A stretch of DNA of 64,000 nucleotides from FEN-1219 sp963728995 (GTDB lineage Bacteria; Pseudomonadota; Gammaproteobacteria; Steroidobacterales; Rariloculaceae). The notes beneath the pieces were generated by a model. That model saw nothing but the letters and a program-made list of their open reading frames with translations, did not search any database and was not told the DNA's origin. The position numbers and the translations under genes are program-made. The stretch covers positions 186,001-250,000 of the forward strand of contig CAVSMD010000004.1 in the NCBI GenBank assembly GCA_963728995.1, written 5' to 3'. The number at the start of each line of letters is the position of its first letter. Position 1 is the stretch's first letter. Positions 18,239 to 26,281 of this stretch are shown here, in pieces.

Positions 18239-19666
18239 CGACGCGGAGCAGCGCGCGACTCGTCCATCTGCTCGGCGCGCCCGCGGTGTTCTTGGTGCTC
18301 GTCGCGGCGCCGCTCCCGGGCGTTCCCTACCCGGTTCGGGGCAGCCTCGGGCTCCTGATCTGGATGTCGTGGTGGTGGATCGCGTCGCCGGTGCATCTCG
18401 CCGTCACGGGATTCCTGCCGCTCGCCGTGTTGGCGCTGTTCAACTTCATGCCCGTTAGCGACATCTTGGGCTCGTACGCCGAACAGCTCGTGATCTTGCT
18501 GATCGGCGCGAACATCCTCGCCGTCCTCTGGACGCGCTGGGGGCTCGACCGGCGCATCGCGCTCGTATCCCTGCTCGGCATCGGCACCAGCACGCGCCAG
18601 CACATTCTCGCCTGGTTCGTGATCGCAACCGTGCTGAGCGCGGTGCTGCCGAACACCATCGTGGCGGCTGCAATGATGCCCATCGTCGTCGCACTGCTGA
18701 AGTTCCTGAAGATCGAGGACGTCGGCAAGAGCGTGTTCGGCTCCGCGCTGCTGATCGCCGTGGCATGGGGCACGAGCGTCGGCGGCTCGGGCACACCGCT
18801 CGGCGGTGCACCCAACCTGCTCACCGTGCAGTTTCTCCAGCAACAGGTCATCGACCACGAGTTCCTGTTCACGACGTGGCTCGCGCGCGTGCTGCCGCTG
18901 ACGGTGATCGCGGCCGTGGTCGCGTTCGTGTTCATGCGCTTTGCCTTCAAGCCGGAGATGACGCACCTCGAAGGAACGCACGAGTACTTCAAGCAGCAGC
19001 TCAAAGAGCTCGGGCCCATGAGCACGCCCGAGAAGTGGGCGCTCGGACTATTCGCCACCGCCACGTTGCTCGCGTTCACGCGACAACTGTATGCCCCGCT
19101 GGTGCCAGGCCTGACGCCGGCGTTCGTGATGCTCGGGTTCGGCATGCTGGCGTTCGCGCTGCGCCATCGCGGCGTACCGCTCCTGACGTGGGAGTACGTC
19201 GAGCCTCGCATGGTCTGGGGGCTGATCTACCTATTCGCCGGCGGCACGGCGCTCGGCGAGATCCTGAGCCAAACGGGGACGGCGAAATTTCTCGCCGATC
19301 AGCTGCTCGCACTGGCGGGACGGCGGCGGTGCCTTGACGATCGTGGTATTCGTGTTCGCGACGATCGCGCTGACCCAGATCACGAGCAATACGGCCGCGG
19401 TCGCGATCGCCGTGCCGATCACGATCGGCACCTTCCAGAGCTTGGGGGATAATCCGATCGCAATGGTCTATCTCGTCACCGCCGCCGGTAACTACGGGCT
19501 GGTGCTGCCGTCGTCGTCCGGCGGCTCGGCGATCGCTGCCGGGTACGGCGTCGACTTGAAGCTCATGGCCGGCGCGGGCGTGAAGCTCACGCTGCTGATC
19601 TTCGTCACGCTCGTGATCTCAGGCTATCTCCTTGCCACGTTCTGGCCGGGGTTCGGCGTGGCCTGA
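18235..19666 (+). CDS. DASS/SLC13-family anion:sodium symporter (frameshifted)
   Basis: A membrane protein of about 476 residues with 11-12 hydrophobic segments. Typical DASS features are the SxNT-like hairpins: VLPNTIVAAAMMPIV in the first half and TQITSNTAAVAIAVPI in the second. The family imports dicarboxylates, sulfate or other anions with sodium. The frame changes near 19320 in a GGCGG-rich stretch because of one surplus base; the last 110 residues are in the new frame and end normally at 19666. It begins at GTG 18235 overlapping the previous TGA. Its place behind a TauD-like gene suggests an organic anion or sulfonate as substrate, which is inference. Confidence 0.8.
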
Positions 19667-19691
19667 CGGGCCCGTTCGCTCGATGCGTCAC

Positions 19692-19709
19692 ACTCGAACA
19701 TGTACGAGT
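19692..19709. promoter_or_regulatory. 18-bp palindrome upstream of the sulfide-detoxification pair
   Basis: ACTCGAACATGTACGAGT reads the same on both strands in 16 of 18 positions (arms ACTCG/CGAGT around ACATGT). It lies 34 bases ahead of the tauE-like start and could be the operator of a dimeric regulator, for example an ArsR-type persulfide sensor such as BigR/SqrR that controls such operons elsewhere. No regulator gene is adjacent. Confidence 0.45.
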
Positions 19710-19743
19710 ATCGGCGTGCACACGAGTCGGGCATGCTGACGTC

Positions 19744-20583
19744 ATGGAGCTCGACACGGTGCTGCTCAGCGTCGCTACGATCCTCTCCGGAGGAGCGGTT
19801 GGGCTCGCGCTCGGACTCACGGGCGGCGGCGGGTCGATTTTCGCCGTGCCACTCCTGATCTACGTCGTCGGTCTGCCGCCGGTGCGGGCCATGCCCCTCT
19901 CGCTCGTCGCCGTCGCCATCACAGCCGGCGTGGGCGGTGTTCAGTCGATTCGCGATCGGCTCGCGTTGTGGCAGCCGACGGTCATCTTCGCGCTCGGCGG
20001 AGTGCTCGGCGCACCGCTCGGTATCCTCGTGGCCAAGCACATCGCCAGCCGCGTGCTCGTCGGCGGCTTCGCGCTGCTGGCGCTCACGGTCGGCGCGTTG
20101 ATGTGGCGCACTGCGCTGCGTTCTCCCGCTGAAGCCAGCGCCGTTCGCGCGAGCACGCGCGAGAGCCGCGCCGAGTGGATCTGCGCGCTATCACCCGACG
20201 GCCAAATGCGCTTTTCCTTGCCGTGCGCGGCCACGCTTTCTCTGATCGGCGCGGGCACCGGTTTTCTGTCGGGCATGTTCGGCATCGGCGGCGGCTTCCT
20301 GATCGTGCCCGCGCTGGTGCTGATCACACGCATGGAGGTGCACCGCGCCGTCGCAACGTCACTGCTGATCATCGCCGCGATCGGGTCGTCCGGCGCCGTG
20401 AGCGCCCTGTTGCACGGGCAGCTCGACTGGCGCGTGCTCGCGCCGTTCGCCGTCGGCGGCGCGGCGGGGATCGTTCTCGGTCGATTCTTGGCCGGCCGGC
20501 TCGCCGGACCTAGACTGCAGCAGATCTTTGCCGTTTCGATCGTGTGCGTGGGCGCCGGCATGCTAATCGATAGCTTGATCTGA
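19744..20583 (+). CDS. TauE/SafE family sulfite/sulfonate exporter
   Basis: A 279-residue inner-membrane protein with about eight helices in two inverted halves. The first half carries GLTGGGGSIFAVPLL and the second GMFGIGGGFLIVPAL, the duplicated glycine-rich motif of the family. Members export sulfite, thiosulfate or sulfoacetate-like anions. The next gene, 26 bases downstream, is a persulfide dioxygenase that makes sulfite, so here the job is probably to remove sulfite made during sulfide detoxification. Confidence 0.88.
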   Translation: MELDTVLLSVATILSGGAVGLALGLTGGGGSIFAVPLLIYVVGLPPVRAMPLSLVAVAITAGVGGVQSIRDRLALWQPTVIFALGGVLGAPLGILVAKHIASRVLVGGFALLALTVGALMWRTALRSPAEASAVRASTRESRAEWICALSPDGQMRFSLPCAATLSLIGAGTGFLSGMFGIGGGFLIVPALVLITRMEVHRAVATSLLIIAAIGSSGAVSALLHGQLDWRVLAPFAVGGAAGIVLGRFLAGRLAGPRLQQIFAVSIVCVGAGMLIDSLI

Positions 20584-20609
20584 GTATCTTCGATCCTGTG
20601 AGGCCACCC

Positions 20610-21680
20610 ATGACTCTCGTCTTCCGCCAGCTGCTCGACCTGCGATCGTCGACCTACACGTATCTGCTCGCCGACCGCGACAGTCGCAAAGCGATCATCA
20701 TCGACCCTGTGTTCGAGCAGGCGCGCCGCGATGCGGCACTCGTCGGAGAGCTTGGGCTCGAGCTCGTATATACGCTCGACACGCACGTGCACGCCGATCA
20801 CGTGACGGGCGCATGGGTGCTGAAGCGCACGCTCGGGAGTCGAATCGGCATGGCTCGCGACTCGGGCGCACGAAATTTCGACGTCGGCATCGTGCCGGGC
20901 GATCGGCTGGCGTTCGGCGAGCGCTTCCTCGAAGCACGCGCCACGCCCGGCCATACGAATGGCTGCATGACGTACGTGCTCGATGACCGGAGCATGGCGT
21001 TCACCGGAGACGCCCTGCTGATTCGCGGAGCTGGCCGAACGGACTTTCAGCAAGGTGATGCGCATGTGCTCTATCGCTCGATCGTCACGCAGATCTATAC
21101 GCTGCCCGACGACTGTCTGCTGTACCCCGCCCACGACTATCGCGGCCTGACCTGCAGCAGCGTGGCCGAGGAGAAGGCGCACAACCCGCGCATCGCGCTC
21201 GGCCGAAGCGAGCGCGACTTCGTCGGCTACATGGAAAATCTGGGCCTGCCGCATCCGAAGCAGATCGACGTTGCGTTGCCGGCCAACCTCGAGTGCGGTC
21301 ACACGGAGCTTGCCGATGAGCTGCTCGCTCCGACGTGGGCCCCGTTGCGTTACACGTATGCCGGCGTGAACGAGCTCGACGCCGATTGGGTCGCGGACAA
21401 TGCCACGCAGGTGCAGATCGTCGACGTGCGCGACCCGAGCGAATTCATCGGCGTACTGGGCCACATTCCCGGCGCGACATCGATTCCGCTCGAGCAGTTA
21501 CGCGATCGGGCGACGAGCCTGCAGCGCGATCGACCGATCGTCGCGGTGTGCCGCTCCGGTGCACGTTCGGCACAAGCCGTCGCGATCCTCGAGAAGGCGG
21601 GCTTTACCCAGGTCGCGAATCTGGCCGGCGGCATGATCGGCTGGAACAGTCACCGACTGCCCATCGACAGCGCGGCTTAA
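20610..21680 (+). CDS. Persulfide dioxygenase-rhodanese fusion
   Basis: A 356-residue fusion. Residues 1-240 are an ETHE1-like MBL-fold non-haem iron dioxygenase: His59, His61, Asp63 and His64 in THVHADHVTG, a histidine in ATPGHTNG, the aspartate in FTGDALLIRGAGRTDFQQGD, and HDYRG. Residues 255-356 are a rhodanese with active-site loop CRSGARS. Together they oxidise glutathione persulfide to sulfite and move sulfane sulfur, like the PRF enzyme of Burkholderia and CstB of Staphylococcus. I start at ATG 20610; a GTG at 20598 is also in frame. It follows the TauE-like exporter, matching cst/big-type sulfide operons. Confidence 0.92.
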   Translation: MTLVFRQLLDLRSSTYTYLLADRDSRKAIIIDPVFEQARRDAALVGELGLELVYTLDTHVHADHVTGAWVLKRTLGSRIGMARDSGARNFDVGIVPGDRLAFGERFLEARATPGHTNGCMTYVLDDRSMAFTGDALLIRGAGRTDFQQGDAHVLYRSIVTQIYTLPDDCLLYPAHDYRGLTCSSVAEEKAHNPRIALGRSERDFVGYMENLGLPHPKQIDVALPANLECGHTELADELLAPTWAPLRYTYAGVNELDADWVADNATQVQIVDVRDPSEFIGVLGHIPGATSIPLEQLRDRATSLQRDRPIVAVCRSGARSAQAVAILEKAGFTQVANLAGGMIGWNSHRLPIDSAA

Positions 21681-21740
21681 GCGCGCTCACTGCGAGTGTC
21701 GCGTTCGCGCATCAGCGAGCGCGCAAGCGTTGTCCATATT

Positions 21741-21755
21741 CGCCAAGTCTTGGCG
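21741..21755. promoter_or_regulatory. 15-bp palindrome, candidate upstream activator site
   Basis: CGCCAAG-T-CTTGGCG is a perfect 7-bp inverted repeat with a one-base centre. It lies about 105 bases ahead of the sigma-54 core promoter at 21846, the distance at which bacterial enhancer-binding proteins bind. The activator gene is not in this window. Confidence 0.55.
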
Positions 21756-21845
21756 CGTTTCACCAACGCCGCGCCGTCGAGCCCAGGGTCGCGACGACCT
21801 CATTTGCTCTTTCATATTCAGCCAGTTACGCGGCGCGACCCGCCG

Positions 21846-21862
21846 TGGCACGGAAGATGCTT
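21846..21862 (+). promoter_or_regulatory. Sigma-54 promoter of the efflux operon
   Basis: TGGCACGGAAGATGCTT matches the -24/-12 consensus (TGGCACG, four bases, TTGCW) with one mismatch. The invariant GG (21847-21848) and GC (21859-21860) are separated by exactly ten bases. Transcription would begin near 21872, about 60 bases ahead of the HlyD-like start. Confidence 0.7.
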
Positions 21863-21934
21863 TGAGCGCGCAGAAACGATAAGCAGTTGCGCGAACCGCT
21901 CACGTCGAGCGCACGCGCGAAACGGGGAGGGCGA

Positions 21935-23179
21935 ATGGATCAGAGAACGTCGTTGCTCGAGCAGCTACGCATCGAGCGTTCAGAGGACGACGCACCGCGG
22001 CGACCGCTGCTCGCGTGGGGACTCGGCGCCGCGGCGCTGCTCACGGCCGCCATTGCGACATGGGTCGTCGCGATGCCACGCGGTATCCCGATCCAGGTCG
22101 CCATTGCTGAGCTCGCGTCGGCCGAGGTGGCCGCCTCCCCTGCCTCGATTCTCGATGCATCCGGTTACGTCGTGGCGCGTCGTCAAGCCACTGTCTCCGC
22201 GAAGATCACGGGCAAGGTCGTCAGCGTCGCGATCGAGGAAGGCCAGAGCGTCGAGCCCGGCGAAGTGATTGCGAGGCTCGACGACACGATCGCACAGGCG
22301 ACGCTTGCACAGGCCCGCGCCGAGCTCGAGCAAAGTAAAGCCAATCTGCGCGCATCCGAGGTCGCATTCGCGAACGCGGGCCCCACGTTTCAGCGCAACG
22401 AACAACAGTTCATGCGCGCCTTCATCAGCGCACAGGGCTTCGACACGGCCAAGAGCGCCTACGACGCAGCGAGGACGGCCCGCGACGTCGCGGCGCGCGC
22501 CGTCGAGGTGGCGGCGGCCCGAGTCGCGCTGGCCGAGCGCAATCTCGACGATACGATCGTTCGTGCACCGTTCGCCGGTGTCGTGACGGTCAAGGCGGCG
22601 CAGGAAGGCGAAATGGTGTCGCCGATCTCCGCCGGCGGCGGGTACACGCGCACCGGTATCGGCACCATCGTCGACATGGGCTCGCTCGAGGTCGAGGTGG
22701 ACGTCAGCGAGAACTTCATCAACCGCGTGCGTCCCGGCCAGACCGCCAGCGTCAAGCTGAACGCTTACCCCGACTGGAACATTCCCGCCCGCGTGATCGC
22801 CATCGTGCCGACGGCCGATCGCGCGAAAGCCACGGTCAAAGTGCGTGTCGCATTCGACGTCACGGACGCACGCATCTTGCCGGAGATGGGCGCGAGAGTC
22901 GCTTTCTTGAGCGATCCTTCAGACAGCGCCACATCCGCGGCCGGCGCTGCCTCGACGCAGCGCGCGCTGCTCGTGCCCGAGGGCGCGGTGCAGCGCAACG
23001 GCGATACGGGCATCGTGTTCGTGCTCGCAGGCGACAGCGTCGAGCGGCGCACCGTACGGCTCGGCGAGCGGAGCGCGGCGGGTCAAGTCGTGCTCTCCGG
23101 GCTGAGTGCGGGCACCCGGCTCGCGGTCGGCGACTTTGCGCAACTCGCCGACGGCGCCGCCGTTCGAATCAAGAACTGA
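21935..23179 (+). CDS. HlyD-family periplasmic adaptor of an ABC efflux pump
   Basis: A 414-residue membrane-fusion protein. One N-terminal transmembrane segment (about residues 28-48, WGLGAAALLTAAIATWVV) is followed by the first half-lipoyl piece (SAKITGKVVSVAIEEGQSVEPGEVIARLDD), an alpha-helical hairpin rich in alanine and glutamate (about 110-200), the second lipoyl half (VRAPFAGVVTVK) and beta-barrel and membrane-proximal domains. ATG 21935 sits behind GGGGAGGG. It should link the MacB-like exporter encoded next to an outer-membrane channel. The leader carries a sigma-54 promoter, so expression likely responds to an NtrC-type regulator. Confidence 0.88.
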   Translation: MDQRTSLLEQLRIERSEDDAPRRPLLAWGLGAAALLTAAIATWVVAMPRGIPIQVAIAELASAEVAASPASILDASGYVVARRQATVSAKITGKVVSVAIEEGQSVEPGEVIARLDDTIAQATLAQARAELEQSKANLRASEVAFANAGPTFQRNEQQFMRAFISAQGFDTAKSAYDAARTARDVAARAVEVAAARVALAERNLDDTIVRAPFAGVVTVKAAQEGEMVSPISAGGGYTRTGIGTIVDMGSLEVEVDVSENFINRVRPGQTASVKLNAYPDWNIPARVIAIVPTADRAKATVKVRVAFDVTDARILPEMGARVAFLSDPSDSATSAAGAASTQRALLVPEGAVQRNGDTGIVFVLAGDSVERRTVRLGERSAAGQVVLSGLSAGTRLAVGDFAQLADGAAVRIKN

Positions 23180-23214
23180 TGTGCGCCACCACGCAATCCT
23201 TACAGGAGTGAGTC

Positions 23215-25062
23215 ATGACAGCTCTCGTTTCCATCAAGCAGGTGTTCAAGAGTTACGTGCGCGGCAAGCAGCGCGTCGAGGTACTGCACGGGCTCGATCT
23301 CGCGGTCGACAGTGGCGAGTTCCTGGCTCTGATGGGACCGTCGGGCTCGGGCAAGAGCACATTGCTGAACCTGATCGGCGGGCTCGACCGGCCGGACAAG
23401 GGCGAGATCGCGGTGGCCGGCCAGCGGATCGACCAGCTGTCGTCCGGTCAGCTCGCGAAATGGCGTGCCCGGCACGTCGGTTTCGTGTTCCAGTTCTATA
23501 ACCTCCTGCCCGTGCTCACGGCGGAGCGCAACGTCGAAGTCCCGTTGTTGCTGACGAAGCTCGGCAGCAGCGAGCGCAAGCAAAACGTTCGTGCCGCGCT
23601 CGAGCTCGTCGGCCTCGCGGACCGCGCGAAGCACAAGCCCGCCGAGCTCTCGGGCGGTCAACAGCAACGCGTCGCCATCGCACGGGCGCTCGTGGCCGAT
23701 CCCACGCTGCTCGTCTGCGACGAGCCCACGGGTGACCTCGACCGCGAAACCTCCGACTCGGTCCTGCAGCTGCTCGGCTTGCTGAACCGCGAGCAAGGCA
23801 AAACCATCGTGATGGTCACCCACGATCCGCGGGCCGCGGGCCATGCGTCGCGGCGCCTGTATGTCGACAAGGGCTCGCTTGACCGACGCCCCGCTTGGGG
23901 CCGCGGCATGAGATATCTACCGCTCGTTTGGGCAGGCCTCGGACGCAAGTACGTTCGCACGATACTGACGCTGTTGTCGGTCGTCGTGGCGTTCGTGCTG
24001 TTCGGCGCGATGCATGGCGTAAATGCCGGCCTCGACGACATGATCAAGCAAATGAGCGACACGCGGCTGCGAATCCAGAGCCGCGTGAACATCTCGGAGG
24101 CGCTGCCGCTCGCGCACTTGGCGCGAATCGAGTCCGTCCCCGGTGTTCAGGGCGTGGGCTTTTACAACTTCTTTGCAGGCTACTATCAGGAACCGCGCAA
24201 CACCGTGAACGCCGGCGCCGTCGATATCGAGCGGCTGTCCGCGATGTTCCCCGAGCTCGAAGTATCGCAGGAAGCGCTCGACGCCATGGCCCATACGCGC
24301 AATGGCGCGCTGATCGGTCGGGATCTTGCCGCGGAACGCGGCTGGAAGGTCGGCGACCGCGTCCCGCTGCGCTCGAGGGTCTGGACGCGCAAGGATGGCG
24401 CCGACGAATGGCTGTTCGAGATCGTCGGCATCTACGGCTTCGGCGGCGGCTCAAAGATTCCCAGCAACGAGCTATGGATGAACTACTCGTACTTCGACGA
24501 AGCGCGCGCGATGGGCAACGGCACGGTCACGCTCTACTTCGCGCGGATCGGCGACCCGAAAGAAGCCGCCGACATCGGCGAACGCATCGATGGCCTGTTC
24601 GCGAATTCGCAGTTCGAGACACAGACCCAGAACGAACGCGACTGGGTCCGCAGCCGCATCAGCCAGACCGGCAACATCGGGTTCTTCATCAACGCAATCA
24701 TCGCTGCCGTGATGTTCACGCTGCTGTTTCTGACCGGCAACACGATGATGCAGTCGGTCCGCGAGCGGATTCCGGAGCTGGCGGTGTTGAAGACCTATGG
24801 GTTCAGCAACACCGCCGTGATGACGCTCGTGATCGCCGAGTCGTTGCTGCTCTGCCTGCTCGCCGCCGCGATCGGTCTCGGCATAGCCGCACTGATCGAG
24901 CCGAGCGTGTTTCGCGTCCTCGGCGCCGGCCGCATCTCGTTGCCGCTGAACGTGGTCGGGGCGGGAATGGCCATCGCCGCGCTCGTGGCGCTCATCAGCG
25001 CGCTGCCGCCCTCGTTGCGGGCGCAGAGGATCAGCATCGTCGACGCTTTGGCGGGTCGCTGA
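23215..25062 (+). CDS. MacB-type ABC exporter: ATPase fused to FtsX permease
   Basis: A 615-residue protein. Residues 1-225 are an ABC ATPase with Walker A GPSGSGKST (41-49), Q-loop FQFYNLLPV, signature LSGGQQQR, Walker B LLVCDEPTG and the H-loop in VTHD. From about residue 232 a permease follows: helix LVWAGLGRKYVRTILTLLS, periplasmic MacB-like domain, and three C-terminal FtsX helices. In many relatives these are two genes. The junction KGSLDRRPAWGRGMRYLP contains a TGA in the next frame just before a good internal ATG at 23908, so the fusion may be real or may come from a single lost base. An AGGAG site precedes the start. Confidence 0.85.
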   Translation: MTALVSIKQVFKSYVRGKQRVEVLHGLDLAVDSGEFLALMGPSGSGKSTLLNLIGGLDRPDKGEIAVAGQRIDQLSSGQLAKWRARHVGFVFQFYNLLPVLTAERNVEVPLLLTKLGSSERKQNVRAALELVGLADRAKHKPAELSGGQQQRVAIARALVADPTLLVCDEPTGDLDRETSDSVLQLLGLLNREQGKTIVMVTHDPRAAGHASRRLYVDKGSLDRRPAWGRGMRYLPLVWAGLGRKYVRTILTLLSVVVAFVLFGAMHGVNAGLDDMIKQMSDTRLRIQSRVNISEALPLAHLARIESVPGVQGVGFYNFFAGYYQEPRNTVNAGAVDIERLSAMFPELEVSQEALDAMAHTRNGALIGRDLAAERGWKVGDRVPLRSRVWTRKDGADEWLFEIVGIYGFGGGSKIPSNELWMNYSYFDEARAMGNGTVTLYFARIGDPKEAADIGERIDGLFANSQFETQTQNERDWVRSRISQTGNIGFFINAIIAAVMFTLLFLTGNTMMQSVRERIPELAVLKTYGFSNTAVMTLVIAESLLLCLLAAAIGLGIAALIEPSVFRVLGAGRISLPLNVVGAGMAIAALVALISALPPSLRAQRISIVDALAGR

Positions 25063-25096
25063 GACGCGCCTCAACAACACAGGAAAACACACCGCA

Positions 25097-26281
25097 ATGA
25101 GCATCTTCACGGAAATCGCTGCAGTCACGGGGCTGAATCTGCGCAACGTGCCGCAGCGGCTCGGCAGCTCGTGCGTCGTAGTGCTCGGCATGGCCGGCGT
25201 CGTGGGCGTAATCCTCTCCGTGTTCGGCATGACCCGCAGCCTCTCGCAGACTCTCGTGGACACCGGCCGCATGGATCGCGCGATCGTGCTACGCAGCGGC
25301 GCGGACAACGAGGTCTCGAGCACGCTGCTCGTGGACGCCGTGGCCACCATCAAGAATGCGCCTGGGATCGCACGGACCAGCGCCGGCGACGCCGTCGCGA
25401 GCGCCGAGATGCTGTCCGCCGTGAACATGACACGCAAGGAAGACGGCACGCAGGCCGGCGTCACCGTGCGGGGCGTAGAGGCCGCCGGCAGCGCGCTGCG
25501 CCCCGAGATCGAGCTCGTCGACGGCCGAATGTTCCGCCCGGGGCTCCGCGAGATGATCGTCGGCCAAGGGGCGCAGACGGAGTTCAAGGGGCTCGCGATC
25601 GGCAATAACGTGGCCCTGCGCGACAGCCAGTGGACGATCGTCGGCACGTTCACGAGCCATGGGGACGCGAACGAATCCCGCCTTCTCGCCGATTCCGCGA
25701 CGCTGCTCTCCGCCTACAAGCGGACCGCCGTCAACTCGGTCACGGTGCTGCTCGACTCGGAATCGGCGTTCGACACCTTCAAAACCGCCTTGACCACGAA
25801 CCCAACGCTGTCGGTGACTGTCGAACGCGAGAAAGATTACTATCAGCGGCAATCGGCGAATGCGAATCGGTTCTTCGGCGTCGTCACCGCGTTCGTGGGG
25901 GGCATCATGTCACTAGGTGCGCTGTTCGCGGCGCTGAACACGATGTATTCGGCCGTCAGCAGCCGGACCGTGGAGATCGCCACGTTGCGCGCGATCGGCT
26001 TCGGCGCCGGCGGTGTCGTGACGTCCGTGCTGACGGAGTCCCTGCTCTTATCCGTCATCGGCGCCGTGCTGGGCGCGAGCGCTGCGTGGGTCCTGTTCAA
26101 CGGCAACACGATCGGCATGGGCAACGGCGTCAGCACGCTCGTGTTCCACATGCAGATCTCTGCCGGCCTGTTGGGCCTCGGGATCGCGCTGGCATGCACG
26201 GTGGGTCTCTTCGGCGGCCTGTTCCCGGCGGTGCGCGCGGCGCGGCTGCCCGTGGCGACTGCTCTCAGAGCCACTGCGTGA
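25097..26281 (+). CDS. FtsX-like ABC transporter permease
   Basis: A 394-residue inner-membrane permease with one N-terminal helix (LGSSCVVVLGMAGVVGVILSVF), a periplasmic domain of about 200 residues and three C-terminal helices ending in LFPAVRAARLPVATALRATA. The coupling segment VEIATLRAIGFG is typical. It is the second permease half for the MacB-like protein encoded 34 bases upstream, so the transporter may be a heterodimer. Its stop overlaps the GTG of the next gene (GTGA at 26278). Confidence 0.87.
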   Translation: MSIFTEIAAVTGLNLRNVPQRLGSSCVVVLGMAGVVGVILSVFGMTRSLSQTLVDTGRMDRAIVLRSGADNEVSSTLLVDAVATIKNAPGIARTSAGDAVASAEMLSAVNMTRKEDGTQAGVTVRGVEAAGSALRPEIELVDGRMFRPGLREMIVGQGAQTEFKGLAIGNNVALRDSQWTIVGTFTSHGDANESRLLADSATLLSAYKRTAVNSVTVLLDSESAFDTFKTALTTNPTLSVTVEREKDYYQRQSANANRFFGVVTAFVGGIMSLGALFAALNTMYSAVSSRTVEIATLRAIGFGAGGVVTSVLTESLLLSVIGAVLGASAAWVLFNGNTIGMGNGVSTLVFHMQISAGLLGLGIALACTVGLFGGLFPAVRAARLPVATALRATA

